The notes beneath the pieces were generated by a model. That model was given only the letters and a program-made list of their open reading frames with translations. It did no database searches and was not told the DNA's origin. A DNA stretch of 64,000 nt from assembly GCF_000615905.1 (NCBI RefSeq), contig NZ_BAMN01000005.1, positions 1-64,000 of the forward strand, given 5' to 3'. This stretch comes from Companilactobacillus nodensis DSM 19682 = JCM 14932 = NBRC 107160. Its GTDB lineage: Bacteria > Bacillota > Bacilli > Lactobacillales > Lactobacillaceae. The stretch's first letter is position 1, and every line of letters begins with the position of its first letter. The position numbers and the translations under genes were made by a program. Below are positions 17,736 through 26,054 of the stretch, piece by piece.

Positions 17736-17998
17736 ACAGAGAGCGAAAAAAGCCGGGAAATTTTGAGCACTACCTAGAATTAACGTTGTGGCACAAAGTG
17801 ACACATCGGTTATTCGTAGTAGGCGCAGAAATTTGGCTTTTGTAGCTCGTTTCAACAGAGAGTGGAAAAAATCGGGAAATGCTGAGCATAGCCTAGATTA
17901 ATAATTGATACGGTTTGTGTATCCTTTGTTAATCGTAGCTAAGCGGAGGCATTTGATTTTTGTAGCTCATTTCAAAGTGCAGAAAAAATCGAGGAATA
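17736..17998. repeat. Tandem structured intergenic repeat, two full units and a partial third
   Basis: Unit 1 (17736-17854, 119 bp) and unit 2 (17855-17974, 120 bp) are imperfect tandem copies starting ACAGAGAG and ending GTAGCTC-TTTCA. A partial third (17975-17998) runs into the HxlR gene. Each unit can fold into nested stems, and the arms differ between units in matched fashion: outer AAAAAGCC/GGCTTTT against AAAAATC/GATTTTT; middle CTAC/GTAG against TAGC/GCTA; inner TGTGGCAC/GTGACACA against GATAC/GTATC. No protein is convincingly encoded. Confidence 0.7.
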
Positions 17999-18003
17999 TA
18001 TAA

Positions 18004-18336
18004 ATGTACGCAAATGAATTCGATGCAACAATGCAATTAATCCGTGGAAAATGGAAGATTAGAATTTTATACCAACTAAACGGTAATGAACACTCAAGAT
18101 TTAATACTTTAGAGCGTAATATGAAACCAATCACTCACAAAATATTGGCTGAACAAATTCAACAAATGATCGACGCGGGACTAGTTGAACGACACGATTT
18201 CCACGAACAACCACTACATGTCGAATATAATCTCACAAAAAAGGGCCAATCCTTAATTCCAGTCGTTGACGTTATCTGTGACTGGGGATTGGCTAATATT
18301 GATCCTTCTGAACTCAAAGAAACATTGTGTGATTAA
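18004..18336 (+). CDS. HxlR-family winged-helix regulator
   Basis: A 110-residue HxlR regulator. MQLIRGKWKIRILYQLNGNEHSRFNTLERNMKPIT is the typical start, and KILAEQIQQMIDAGLVERHDF the recognition region. Redox members of this family carry a cysteine near the N-terminus; here the only Cys residues are near the end, so thiol sensing is not indicated. GAGGA lies seven bases before the ATG and is provided by the truncated third copy of the tandem repeat. Divergent from the SDR gene, its likely target. Its 3' end overlaps the convergent NUDIX gene by 23 bases. Confidence 0.88.
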   Translation: MYANEFDATMQLIRGKWKIRILYQLNGNEHSRFNTLERNMKPITHKILAEQIQQMIDAGLVERHDFHEQPLHVEYNLTKKGQSLIPVVDVICDWGLANIDPSELKETLCD

Positions 18337-18964
18337 TCAAAAACCGTTTCCCAAACTGTACTATTATGCATTCGAATGCCATTTTTAAATCTTCAGGAAG
18401 ATTTCTGCTTAATGACAGATTCAACTTCAAAGCTTCATCCAATGTGAAATATTCAGCAGCATCAGTTTCTGAATTATCCACATCGGTTAACTTATTATTA
18501 TCGGGTACGCATTCAATAATATTCTTATAAATGTAACTAAGATTCTTTTGGGCATAATCATGCTTATGCATATCTCTAACGGCTATCAAACGTTTTGGTG
18601 TAACGTGAATTCCAGCCTCTTCATGCGTTTCTTTGACCGCAATCTCACCTATTGAATAACCAATATCCGCCCAACCACCGGGAATTGACCAAGTATTGCC
18701 ACGTTTTTCGTTAACTAACAATATCTTTCCTTCACTGTTAAATGTTACTGCACGAACATCGACTTTTGGCGTTACGTAGCCGTTATCAGAATCGAAGAAC
18801 ACATTTAACTGTTCTGGATTGGCTCCAGTAAGTTTACCAGTCAATTTTTTGGCAACTTCTTCTAGTTGGTTGTAACGTTCTATATCGAAGACATCCTTAC
18901 CATAGTGTTTACCAGATTGTGCAATCGCCTGTAATTGTTGAATTAATAGTTCTAAATTGTCCAT
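18314..18964 (-). CDS. NUDIX hydrolase with N-terminal helical domain
   Basis: A 216-residue protein: an N-terminal helical region (LLIQQLQAIAQSGKHYGKDVFDIERY) as in ADP-ribose-pyrophosphatase-type NUDIX enzymes, then the NUDIX box GGWADIGYSIGEIAVKETHEEAG at about residues 115-137, matching the REUxEExGU core with K for R. Members hydrolyse nucleoside diphosphates linked to a second moiety. AAGGAG precedes the ATG. It is the intact paralogue of the pseudogene at 11035-11720. Convergent overlap of 23 bases with the HxlR gene. Confidence 0.9.
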   Translation of the reverse strand: MDNLELLIQQLQAIAQSGKHYGKDVFDIERYNQLEEVAKKLTGKLTGANPEQLNVFFDSDNGYVTPKVDVRAVTFNSEGKILLVNEKRGNTWSIPGGWADIGYSIGEIAVKETHEEAGIHVTPKRLIAVRDMHKHDYAQKNLSYIYKNIIECVPDNNKLTDVDNSETDAAEYFTLDEALKLNLSLSRNLPEDLKMAFECIIVQFGKRFLINHTMFL

Positions 18965-19024
18965 ATTGTTCTCCTTATGTGAAAGAAGTTATATGGTTAT
19001 TCTATCATTTTGAGAACTAACTAA

Positions 19025-19056
19025 AAAACCACTGTGATGTTTCCAACAGTGGCTTT
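19025..19056 (-). terminator. Terminator of the lipoprotein gene
   Basis: CCACTGT and ACAGTGG pair around a 10-base loop (19029-19052), followed by TTTTTT on the minus strand. Confidence 0.85.
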
Positions 19057-19061
19057 ATTTT

Positions 19062-19943
19062 TTAATATTTGCTTGGATTAAATTGCTCATCACCAGGTTG
19101 GTCGTTGTACGTTTGCTTTGCGGCCTGTGAATAAGGTGTGACGTCACCATCAGAAGCCACATTGCCATCATAGGCAATAAAGGCACTAATGGATGGATCA
19201 GTATTGCTATAAACATTGAATCCACCATCAACTGGTGTAGCCATGATATCATTACGACCGCCCAATGCCATTGAGTGCTTGTACAATGCTACAGCTTGAT
19301 ATGAATTAGTAATAATACGTTGAGAACTAGTTGATGATTGTGATGCTGTACTTGCCTTAGCAGGTGTGGCACTTGAAGCACTACTCTTTTGCAATGTGCT
19401 TGGAGCAACGCTCACGGTTGCAGTAGATGATGCAGTCCCAGCAGGTGTCGCCGCTTGTTCTGAACTACCTTCCTGAGCATCTAGTCCCGAAGTATCTTTT
19501 AAGTAAGCCAAACGATAATTTTTACTTAGATAATAGTAAGAACCTGATCTCTCGAAATCAGACTTAGAAAGATTCTCGAATAATTTATCAACTTTTATCT
19601 CATCTTCAGATTTAAGTGTAATTTCTTTCTTGAGACTTGAGTTGATTTGGAAATCTGGGTCCTTGGGATCCATCATCATGAAACGGGATAGATTGAATTT
19701 CACATTCTTGTCAGTATCATTTTTGACTATCATATCGACGGCATAACCATACGAATCATTTGTAGTCTTGAATTTGAATTCAACATCCTTTTTTTCATCC
19801 TTAGTTAAAGTTTGATAGTTAACTGTCTGAATACTTTCTTCAGGCTTGGCTGTCTTTGCAGTTGCCTTTTTCTCAGCGCCACAGCCAGCTATGAATAAGA
19901 AAGCTAGCATTGCTACTAGTAAACCCCATAATTTCTTTTTCAT
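19062..19943 (-). CDS. Predicted lipoprotein with DUF4352-like domain
   Basis: A 293-residue lipoprotein. The lipobox FIAGC places the lipidated Cys at residue 21. Residues about 50-150 form a beta-rich region (VEFKFKTTNDSYGYAVDMIVKNDTDKNVKFNLS) reminiscent of telokin-like/DUF4352 domains. A Ser/Thr/Ala-rich linker (about 165-215) leads to a C-terminal globular part with VALYKHSMALGG. The start at 19943 has AAGGT seven bases upstream. It is monocistronic with a strong terminator. Surface-anchored, function unknown. Confidence 0.75.
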   Translation of the reverse strand: MKKKLWGLLVAMLAFLFIAGCGAEKKATAKTAKPEESIQTVNYQTLTKDEKKDVEFKFKTTNDSYGYAVDMIVKNDTDKNVKFNLSRFMMMDPKDPDFQINSSLKKEITLKSEDEIKVDKLFENLSKSDFERSGSYYYLSKNYRLAYLKDTSGLDAQEGSSEQAATPAGTASSTATVSVAPSTLQKSSASSATPAKASTASQSSTSSQRIITNSYQAVALYKHSMALGGRNDIMATPVDGGFNVYSNTDPSISAFIAYDGNVASDGDVTPYSQAAKQTYNDQPGDEQFNPSKY

Positions 19944-19989
19944 AATCTTACCTTCTATAGTGAACAAATATAGTAATTCACGCCCTTAT

Positions 19990-20201
19990 TTAACCACCAT
20001 AGAAATATATAACAATTAAAGCATCCTCACTGTACGATTCGTAATATAAAAAGCCACTGTTGATTACATACGGGACACCAAAATCATCCATTTCACTGAA
20101 AAAAATTATCCAATATGAATTCAACAATCTCACTAGGATAATCTGTGAGCTTAGAAAATTCTTGCCTATTAATAATAATCTTGCAATATTTTTTTATTCA
20201 T
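19990..20201 (-). pseudogene. Small gene apparently broken at two homopolymer runs
   Basis: An ATG (20201) with AGGAGA six bases upstream opens a frame that shifts at a run of seven A. A second frame continues with protein-like sequence (INRQEFSKLTDYPSEIVEF) to a run of seven T. A third then gives MDDFGVPYVINSGFLYYES to a TAA at 19990. Changing one base in each run would give a single protein of about 69 residues. The two shifts sit exactly at homopolymers, so slippage or sequencing error is as likely as decay. No family recognised. Confidence 0.4.
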
Positions 20202-20262
20202 TGGAATTCTCCTGTAGTGACCTTTACCTTAATAGTAGGTGATAATAGTTGAAGAAATTTAC

Positions 20263-21012
20263 CTAATTTAAGAAAAAGTCAGTAGCAATGTTCAAAGCTT
20301 CTGCCCGAGAGTTTCCGATTCCAAAGCCATGGTCAGCATCATCCAACAAATGCAAAGTATCATTGGTATAAACGTCATCGTAACGTGTTGAGGCAATCTT
20401 ATCAACAACCGTATCCTTCAATCCGTGAATTAAACAAACAGGACCATGATATTCTTTAGCAATTTCATAAATTGGCAAAGTCTGCGCTGTTCTGAGATAA
20501 AATCCACCTAAGGTTAAGTCTTTCTTGATTGGCAATGCGTCCGGAATATTGTGTGGATCGTAGGTGAACCCCTGTGTATCACCCTTCAATGCATCATCTT
20601 TCAACGTTGCAGCCGGAGCCAATAAAGCCAGCTTAGCAATTTTTTCGGGATAATAACCGGCAATCATGCTGGCCACAACTCCACCTTGTGAGTGACCTAA
20701 TAGATAAATTTTTTTGACACCTTCGATTTGTCTTGCATAATCCAAGATAGCTTTAGCATCACCAATTTCATTTAAAACAGTCATGTCGACAAACTTTCCA
20801 TCCGATTGACCATGACCATTAAAATCAAACCGTAACGTTGCCAAACCTTTTTCCTCAAAGCGTTTTGCTAATTGATACAACAACTGATCTGGATCAACTC
20901 CGCGATTTGAAGTGAAGCCATGCATCAGAATCACCAGATTGAATTTGGTAGCAGCAGGTTTATTGAAAGTTCCTCGCAAAGTTAAGCCATCACGTTTTAT
21001 TTCGACATCCAT
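20263..21012 (-). CDS. Alpha/beta hydrolase, cinnamoyl/feruloyl esterase-like
   Basis: A 249-residue serine esterase strongly resembling the lactobacillar cinnamoyl (feruloyl) esterases such as LJ0536 of L. johnsonii. Shared features are the HGFTSNR oxyanion region at residue 31, GHSQGG with Ser108, Asp200 in HGLKDT, His228 in DADHGF, and the lid region LAPAATLKDDALKGDTQG. These enzymes release hydroxycinnamic acids from plant esters. AAAGGATG precedes the ATG. Monocistronic. The assignment rests on remembered family sequence, not on a search. Confidence 0.85.
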   Translation of the reverse strand: MDVEIKRDGLTLRGTFNKPAATKFNLVILMHGFTSNRGVDPDQLLYQLAKRFEEKGLATLRFDFNGHGQSDGKFVDMTVLNEIGDAKAILDYARQIEGVKKIYLLGHSQGGVVASMIAGYYPEKIAKLALLAPAATLKDDALKGDTQGFTYDPHNIPDALPIKKDLTLGGFYLRTAQTLPIYEIAKEYHGPVCLIHGLKDTVVDKIASTRYDDVYTNDTLHLLDDADHGFGIGNSRAEALNIATDFFLN

Positions 21013-21140
21013 TTTTTATCATCCTTTTTCTAATAAATTATGATTATTTTAGTCTTGTTTGTTGGAAAGTTCTAAACTTTTTTAAATCCAATTCTGATAT
21101 TAAAAAAAACCAGAGCTTCTCAATATAACATCGAGAAATT

Positions 21141-21422
21141 CTAGTCTTTGTCTGGTTCAATAGAATTCTTAAAATTTTTATAGGTTCGAATCCGCTCAAA
21201 TGAAATTATATCGGCCTGTAAACTTTGGATAATACTTTTTGAAACCTCTACTGATAGAACTTTATCATCAGCCAACATCAATACGAGAGCCTGCAATACG
21301 ACTGTAATGTCACCATATCGATCATTATCTTGGTCCTCTTTTAACCAGTCGACAAAAGTTTCCCAAGTCCAAATCCCCCATTGTTCAGGTGCCACCAAAT
21401 CATTAACTACTAACTGGTCCAA
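21141..21422 (-). CDS. Unrecognised protein, perhaps the C-terminal part of the upstream gene
   Basis: A 93-codon frame that opens with a TTG inside the last codons of the preceding gene (20-base overlap). It has no convincing ribosome site. Sequence WGIWTWETFVDWLKEDQDNDRYGDITVVLQALVLMLADDK is protein-like, acidic and helical. Because it lacks a good start and continues smoothly from TVES in the upstream frame if one base is dropped, the pair may originally have been one protein of about 500 residues. No domain recognised. Confidence 0.55.
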   Translation of the reverse strand: MDQLVVNDLVAPEQWGIWTWETFVDWLKEDQDNDRYGDITVVLQALVLMLADDKVLSVEVSKSIIQSLQADIISFERIRTYKNFKNSIEPDKD

Positions 21423-22638
21423 TGGTACTCTCTACCGTAAGATAATCAGGTAATTTATATTTCGATCTCTTCAGCCATAACTTTATACCATAATATACTC
21501 CGAGCTTATGTAATCTATCAGCCTCACTCCAGATATTTTCCCCTCTAGTATCCAAATGTTCACAAGTTAAATAATAGTTTGTCATATCCGGACTAGGGTC
21601 ATATTGCTCAACTGCCTTCTTCATTTGGCCATTGCTAAGACTTCTAACATTATCAAGATTGATTCCCTCAGAATGATTGAGTTTTAGATTTCCCACTCCC
21701 TGACTTAGATTTACTTGCTCCATATAATTTTGAATGGCTTCATCATCATTAAGATCAATACCCTGTTTCCGCATATTTATCATAGCTGTTTTTGCCAGTC
21801 CAAAATTTTCGGGATTCTCAGCCAATTCAAACATTTCCGCCTCACTAGCTACCAAATATCGATTGTAGTTTTCGACACGTTTAGCATTTATCAAACATTT
21901 AGTAGCCAAAAAATTTAATAATCCAGTTAAGGCTGGAACAACATACTTATACTGTTTGACCGTAAAATCAACATTACTAACAAAAAAGTTTGTTAAAATT
22001 CCATGAATTGCCTTCTTGGTCCATGACTTCGGTGTTTTTCGATAAATGTCATAAGCCTTTTCAGACAAAACTTGCATGGAAACACTGACAATGATTTTCG
22101 TAACGCCTTTAGTTCTCTTTTTCCATGCTGGACTATTCATGTACAATCTGACCCAAGCCTTAGTATATCCGGAAATTTCGTTAGCCGTATATTCCCTCCA
22201 CTCTGGCAATAACGACTGATCAACTTGCTCATCAAAAGAATCTGCAACTTCAGTTTCAGATTCTCCACCATTAAGCAGTGGAACTTGTCTTTCGAATTCA
22301 ATAAGTAGATAGTCCAATTCTTTATATGTAATTGGAATTAAATTTTTCTTGGCTGCAAAACCTAAGAAAGCACCAATCATGTTATAAGATTTCACAAATA
22401 TGTCAGCTGCCTTATTGGTACCATCCTTTTCAGTTTCAGTCGCTACATAACCCAAAACGTCAAAAATCTCCTGACTACCCCACGCACCAATACTTTCATA
22501 GCCGACCTTTTCCATAATTTTAAAAAAACTGTTAATAATAAGTTTGATTTCTGTTCTTGAATAATCATCTAGAATTTCAATATCATCACTATGGTAAAAC
22601 TCAGGCCAAATTATTTCTAACTCCGATTGTCTTTTCAT
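21403..22638 (-). CDS. Unrecognised 411-residue protein
   Basis: Begins at ATG 22638 after AGGAAAG. The product is soluble and mostly helical, with no signal peptide or membrane segments. Recognisable stretches include YTKAWVRLYMNSPAWKKRTKGVTKI and FVKSYNMIGAFLGFAAKKNLI, but I know no family for it. It is divergent from the NAD(P)-binding gene at 22817 and may have lost its C-terminal 90 residues to a frameshift (see 21141-21422). Codon use does not stand out from its neighbours. Confidence 0.75.
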   Translation of the reverse strand: MKRQSELEIIWPEFYHSDDIEILDDYSRTEIKLIINSFFKIMEKVGYESIGAWGSQEIFDVLGYVATETEKDGTNKAADIFVKSYNMIGAFLGFAAKKNLIPITYKELDYLLIEFERQVPLLNGGESETEVADSFDEQVDQSLLPEWREYTANEISGYTKAWVRLYMNSPAWKKRTKGVTKIIVSVSMQVLSEKAYDIYRKTPKSWTKKAIHGILTNFFVSNVDFTVKQYKYVVPALTGLLNFLATKCLINAKRVENYNRYLVASEAEMFELAENPENFGLAKTAMINMRKQGIDLNDDEAIQNYMEQVNLSQGVGNLKLNHSEGINLDNVRSLSNGQMKKAVEQYDPSPDMTNYYLTCEHLDTRGENIWSEADRLHKLGVYYGIKLWLKRSKYKLPDYLTVESTIGPVSS

Positions 22639-22816
22639 AAGCACTTTCCTAAGATGAATTTTTTATTTATATTCTTTTCATAAACTGAGCAAATCGAATT
22701 ATTGTTTAATCCCTTATTTTAATAATAGCTGAGATTGAAAACAATTTCTATTTTATACAGTACTTATTTAAATTCGTTTATAATAAAGATATTAATGAAA
22801 CTGGAGCATATAAATT

Positions 22817-23680
22817 ATGACAGATAAAATTTTAGTAATTGGTGGTACGGGTAATATCGGTTATCCGCTAATTAAATATTTAAATCAGCAAGACGTTCAA
22901 ATCGTAGCTGGAACACACAATATACAAAAAACTCAGGCAAAATTTGAAGGCTTGAGTAATGTAAAAATCAAACATTTTGATTTCCTAGATCCATCAACTT
23001 TTGAAGCTGCTTTTGACGGTGTAAATAAAGTATTCTTCGTTCGCCCTCCACAACTGGCAAAACCAAAACAAGATATGTTGCCATTTCTAAGCTTTGCCAA
23101 ACAAAAACAAGTTCAACAAATTGTCTTCGTCTCTTTGATTGGCGTTGAAAAGAATCCCATGACTCCACACCATAAAATTGAACAGATGATTCTCGATTTG
23201 AAGATTCCATACACTTTCATACGTCCAAGTTTCTTCATGCAAAATCTCAATACGACACACCGTGAGGATATTCAAAAGAATCATGATTTATTCATCCCTG
23301 CTGGAAACGCCAGAACAAGTTTCATCGACACACGTGATATTGGTGAAGTCGCCAGCATTGCTCTAATGAACGACAAATATCTCAACCAAAAACTAAATAT
23401 CACTGGTCCGGCAGCTTTATCTTATCAAGAAATTGCCAAAATTATGACCAAAGTTCTAGGAACAGAAATAACTTACAGCAAACCTAGCCTTTTGAAGTTT
23501 AGAAAAGTAATGTTAAAACGTGGTATCAAAAAGGATTTCGTCAATGTAATGGTCATGCTTTACTTGATAACACAACTTGGCAATGCCAAAGAAGTTACTG
23601 ATACAGCAGCCAAAGTACTAGGCCACGCACCAAGAACAATTCAAAATTACATTTATGATTATCAAGACTACTTTAAATAA
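22817..23680 (+). CDS. NmrA-like NAD(P)-binding protein
   Basis: A 287-residue atypical SDR of the NmrA/azoreductase type: the dinucleotide-binding loop GGTGNIGYPLIKYL near residue 8, FIRPSFFMQNL and DTRDIGEVASIAL. The Ser-Tyr-Lys triad of classical SDRs is not evident, as usual in this group. Such proteins bind NAD(P)H and serve as quinone reductases or redox sensors. GGAG lies ten bases before the ATG. Monocistronic, with a strong terminator. Confidence 0.85.
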   Translation: MTDKILVIGGTGNIGYPLIKYLNQQDVQIVAGTHNIQKTQAKFEGLSNVKIKHFDFLDPSTFEAAFDGVNKVFFVRPPQLAKPKQDMLPFLSFAKQKQVQQIVFVSLIGVEKNPMTPHHKIEQMILDLKIPYTFIRPSFFMQNLNTTHREDIQKNHDLFIPAGNARTSFIDTRDIGEVASIALMNDKYLNQKLNITGPAALSYQEIAKIMTKVLGTEITYSKPSLLKFRKVMLKRGIKKDFVNVMVMLYLITQLGNAKEVTDTAAKVLGHAPRTIQNYIYDYQDYFK

Positions 23681-23685
23681 CGCAA

Positions 23686-23721
23686 AAAGGAGAAAACTAA
23701 AATGTTTTCTCCTTTTTTCCT
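23686..23721 (+). terminator. Bidirectional terminator
   Basis: AAAAAGGAGAAAAC and GTTTTCTCCTTTTT form a near-perfect stem with T runs on both strands, between convergent genes. Confidence 0.85.
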
Positions 23722-23762
23722 ACTATATAATACTACCTTAGTCAGAGGGTTACAGCCCTATT

Positions 23763-24629
23763 TTATAGCTTTCCACCAAATACAGGATAAACGCTAGCCG
23801 TACCATAATTCATTTGATCAATTTTCATCAAAGTATTCATATCTTCGGCTGAAATTTCAAAATCAATTTCAGCATTAGATTTCATATGCTCAGGATTAGC
23901 TGATTTAGGTAAAACGATAACGTTCAATTGCCAGTCATAACGGATACACAATTGTGGCACACTGACATGATACTTTTCAGCCATCTTTTTAATCCGTTCA
24001 TCATTCATCGCAGCCCCGTGAGCAACTGGTGAGAATGCCTCAACAGCAATATCATTGGCTTGAGAATACTTGATAATATCCATTGGTGTATCGCCGATAT
24101 GGATCTGGACTTGGTTAACAGCCGGCTTAGTAGCACTGTTTTTAATCAAGTTGTCCAAATCTTCTTTATCAAAACTTGAAACACCGATAGTCTTCAATTT
24201 ACCAGCTTTGACAGCATCTTCCATCGCACGCCATGTTTCCAAATTTCCCTCAAAGTGACGGTCATTGCCTTGGTTAACTTCGATCCATGGTTGAGGATTA
24301 TGAATAATCATCATATCCAAATAATCCAAGCCCATCTTGTTCAGAGTTTCATCAATTGATTGTTTAGCTTCATCATAATTCTTAATTTCAGCAGCAACTT
24401 TTGAGTTTACAAAAATTTGGTCACGACTGACACTACTATTTGAAACCCCTTCGCCGACACCACGTTCATTGTTATAAGCTTGAGCTGTATCGATGTGACG
24501 ATAACCAATATCAAGTGCGCTTTTAACTGCATCAGCAACTTGATCATCAGGAATTTCCCAGACACCTAAAGCTAACTTAGGAATCTTTACTCCATTATTT
24601 AAAGTGATTGTTTCATCAAAAATTGACAT
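23763..24629 (-). CDS. Aldo/keto reductase
   Basis: A 288-residue NADPH-dependent aldo/keto reductase. The catalytic tetrad is complete: D47 and Y52 in HIDTAQAYNNE, K77 in VNSKV, H110 in MIIHNP. The IVLPKSANPEHMKSN segment binds the cofactor phosphate. Similar to 2,5-diketo-D-gluconate reductase/YvgN-type enzymes that reduce glyoxal-like aldehydes. GGAG precedes the ATG. It is last in a run with an SDR and an acetyltransferase on the same strand, divergent from a LysR gene. Confidence 0.92.
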   Translation of the reverse strand: MSIFDETITLNNGVKIPKLALGVWEIPDDQVADAVKSALDIGYRHIDTAQAYNNERGVGEGVSNSSVSRDQIFVNSKVAAEIKNYDEAKQSIDETLNKMGLDYLDMMIIHNPQPWIEVNQGNDRHFEGNLETWRAMEDAVKAGKLKTIGVSSFDKEDLDNLIKNSATKPAVNQVQIHIGDTPMDIIKYSQANDIAVEAFSPVAHGAAMNDERIKKMAEKYHVSVPQLCIRYDWQLNVIVLPKSANPEHMKSNAEIDFEISAEDMNTLMKIDQMNYGTASVYPVFGGKL

Positions 24630-24653
24630 ATAATTTCTCCTAATTTTTTATTT

Positions 24654-25403
24654 TTAAACTTCTTGTCCAGTTGGGCGAATTACCATCTCGTTGACGGCCA
24701 TATTTGCTGGTGTATCAATGGCAAAGGCAACTGCTTGAGCGATTTCCTCTGGCTGTAAAGCCATCATTTTAGAACCGGGCTGTTTCATGGCCGATTCAAG
24801 TCCCTCACGAACTTCTTTATTATTGATTGAATTGAATAATTCGGTCCTAACTGATCCAGGGGCAATGATGGTCGTCTTGATATTGCTTGTACGCTCTTCT
24901 TGACGCAAACCTTCCATAATTGCACGAACTGCATATTTAGTTCCTGAGTAAGCAGCATAGCCAGGTAGAACTTCATACCCTAAAACTGATGAAGTGGTAA
25001 TAATATGACCACTCTTTTGCTTCTTCATAACTGGCAAAGTTGCAGCGATACCATTCAAAACACCTTTAACATTAATATCTAACATATTTTGCCATTCGTC
25101 GTGAGCTAATTGGTCTAAATTATTGACTGGCATAATTCCGGCATTGTTAAATAACACATCAACTCGACCATACTCTGCAACCGTGTCGGCAATTACTTTT
25201 TCGACTTCCTCAGCCTTGGTTACATCAGCTTTAAAAGTTTTTATTTTAGCATCAGGATTCTGATTCTTTATCTCTTCCAAACGATCCAATCTACGGGCTG
25301 CAATACTTAGCTTAGCACCTTTACTAGCTAATAAATTGGCAGTAGCAGCACCGATACCACTTGATGCTCCCATAATTACAACTACTTTATCTTTTAAACT
25401 CAT
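24654..25403 (-). CDS. Short-chain dehydrogenase/reductase
   Basis: A 249-residue classical SDR: MGASSGIGAATANLL at residue 11, NNAGIMP, catalytic Ser in TTSSVLG, Y-x-x-x-K in YSGTK. ATG 25403 is chosen because AAGGAG lies eight bases upstream; the frame is open further upstream, but only into the neighbouring gene. The start is four bases behind the stop of the acetyltransferase gene, so they are co-transcribed. It probably belongs to the LysR-controlled group. Confidence 0.92.
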   Translation of the reverse strand: MSLKDKVVVIMGASSGIGAATANLLASKGAKLSIAARRLDRLEEIKNQNPDAKIKTFKADVTKAEEVEKVIADTVAEYGRVDVLFNNAGIMPVNNLDQLAHDEWQNMLDINVKGVLNGIAATLPVMKKQKSGHIITTSSVLGYEVLPGYAAYSGTKYAVRAIMEGLRQEERTSNIKTTIIAPGSVRTELFNSINNKEVREGLESAMKQPGSKMMALQPEEIAQAVAFAIDTPANMAVNEMVIRPTGQEV

Positions 25404-25407
25404 AAAA

Positions 25408-25944
25408 TCACTCCTTAATTGTTTTAATGATGCGGGCCGGTACACCACCCACCACAGTATTGGCAGGGACATTTTTTGTCACAACTGCACCCGCAGCGAC
25501 GATGGCATTTTCACCGATAATCGTTCCTGGTGTGACAGTAGCATTCGCACCCAACCAAGCATTGTCGTGAATATAGACTGATTCAAAATCCAAATGACGT
25601 CTATTATCAGGATTAGTACGATGATTAACAGATGTAATTGTGACATTAGGTCCAATCAAAACATTGTCGCCAATATAAATCCCGCCGAGATCAACGAACA
25701 TCGAACAACTGCTGATATAAACATTTTTACCTATATGCAGATTTTGCCCAAAGTCAGTATAAAATGGCAATCTAATTTCAGTTGTCTCATCAATTTTTTC
25801 ATTAGTAATTTGACTGACAAATTCACGAATCTCCGGTCGCGTATGTGGCGAATCATTTAACTGTTGCACTAACATTTGGTTGCGGCGATTGACCTTTTCG
25901 ATTTGTTCGTAGGCTTCTGTCCCTACATCCATTTCCGATTTCAT
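25408..25944 (-). CDS. Maltose/galactoside O-acetyltransferase-like hexapeptide transferase
   Basis: A 178-residue left-handed beta-helix acetyltransferase. The N-terminal Mac-type region is followed by hexapeptide repeats (GKNVYISSCSMFVDLGGIYIG) and the catalytic His in SVNHRTNP. The end VVGGVPARII is typical. Family enzymes acetylate sugars with acetyl-CoA. AGAGG lies nine bases before the ATG. It is the first gene of the operon (acetyltransferase, SDR, perhaps aldo/keto reductase), divergent from the LysR gene. Confidence 0.9.
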   Translation of the reverse strand: MKSEMDVGTEAYEQIEKVNRRNQMLVQQLNDSPHTRPEIREFVSQITNEKIDETTEIRLPFYTDFGQNLHIGKNVYISSCSMFVDLGGIYIGDNVLIGPNVTITSVNHRTNPDNRRHLDFESVYIHDNAWLGANATVTPGTIIGENAIVAAGAVVTKNVPANTVVGGVPARIIKTIKE

Positions 25945-26054
25945 CTTTTAGTACCTCTCTCTAATTGAATTCAGTATACAAAGGGATTATCATAATGTTA
26001 AATACTTATCATTAATCAATAACCATACCTTTTTCTTATAATAGGAGTATATCA

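Noticed and set aside
17673-17855. A 60-codon minus-strand frame upstream of the SDR gene
   Set aside because: It coincides with unit 1 of the tandem repeat, is not preserved in unit 2, and helix-compensating changes argue for structure rather than coding.
17736-17998. A CRISPR array
   Set aside because: Units are about 120 bp, only two and a fraction, without short identical repeats and unique spacers; no cas genes.
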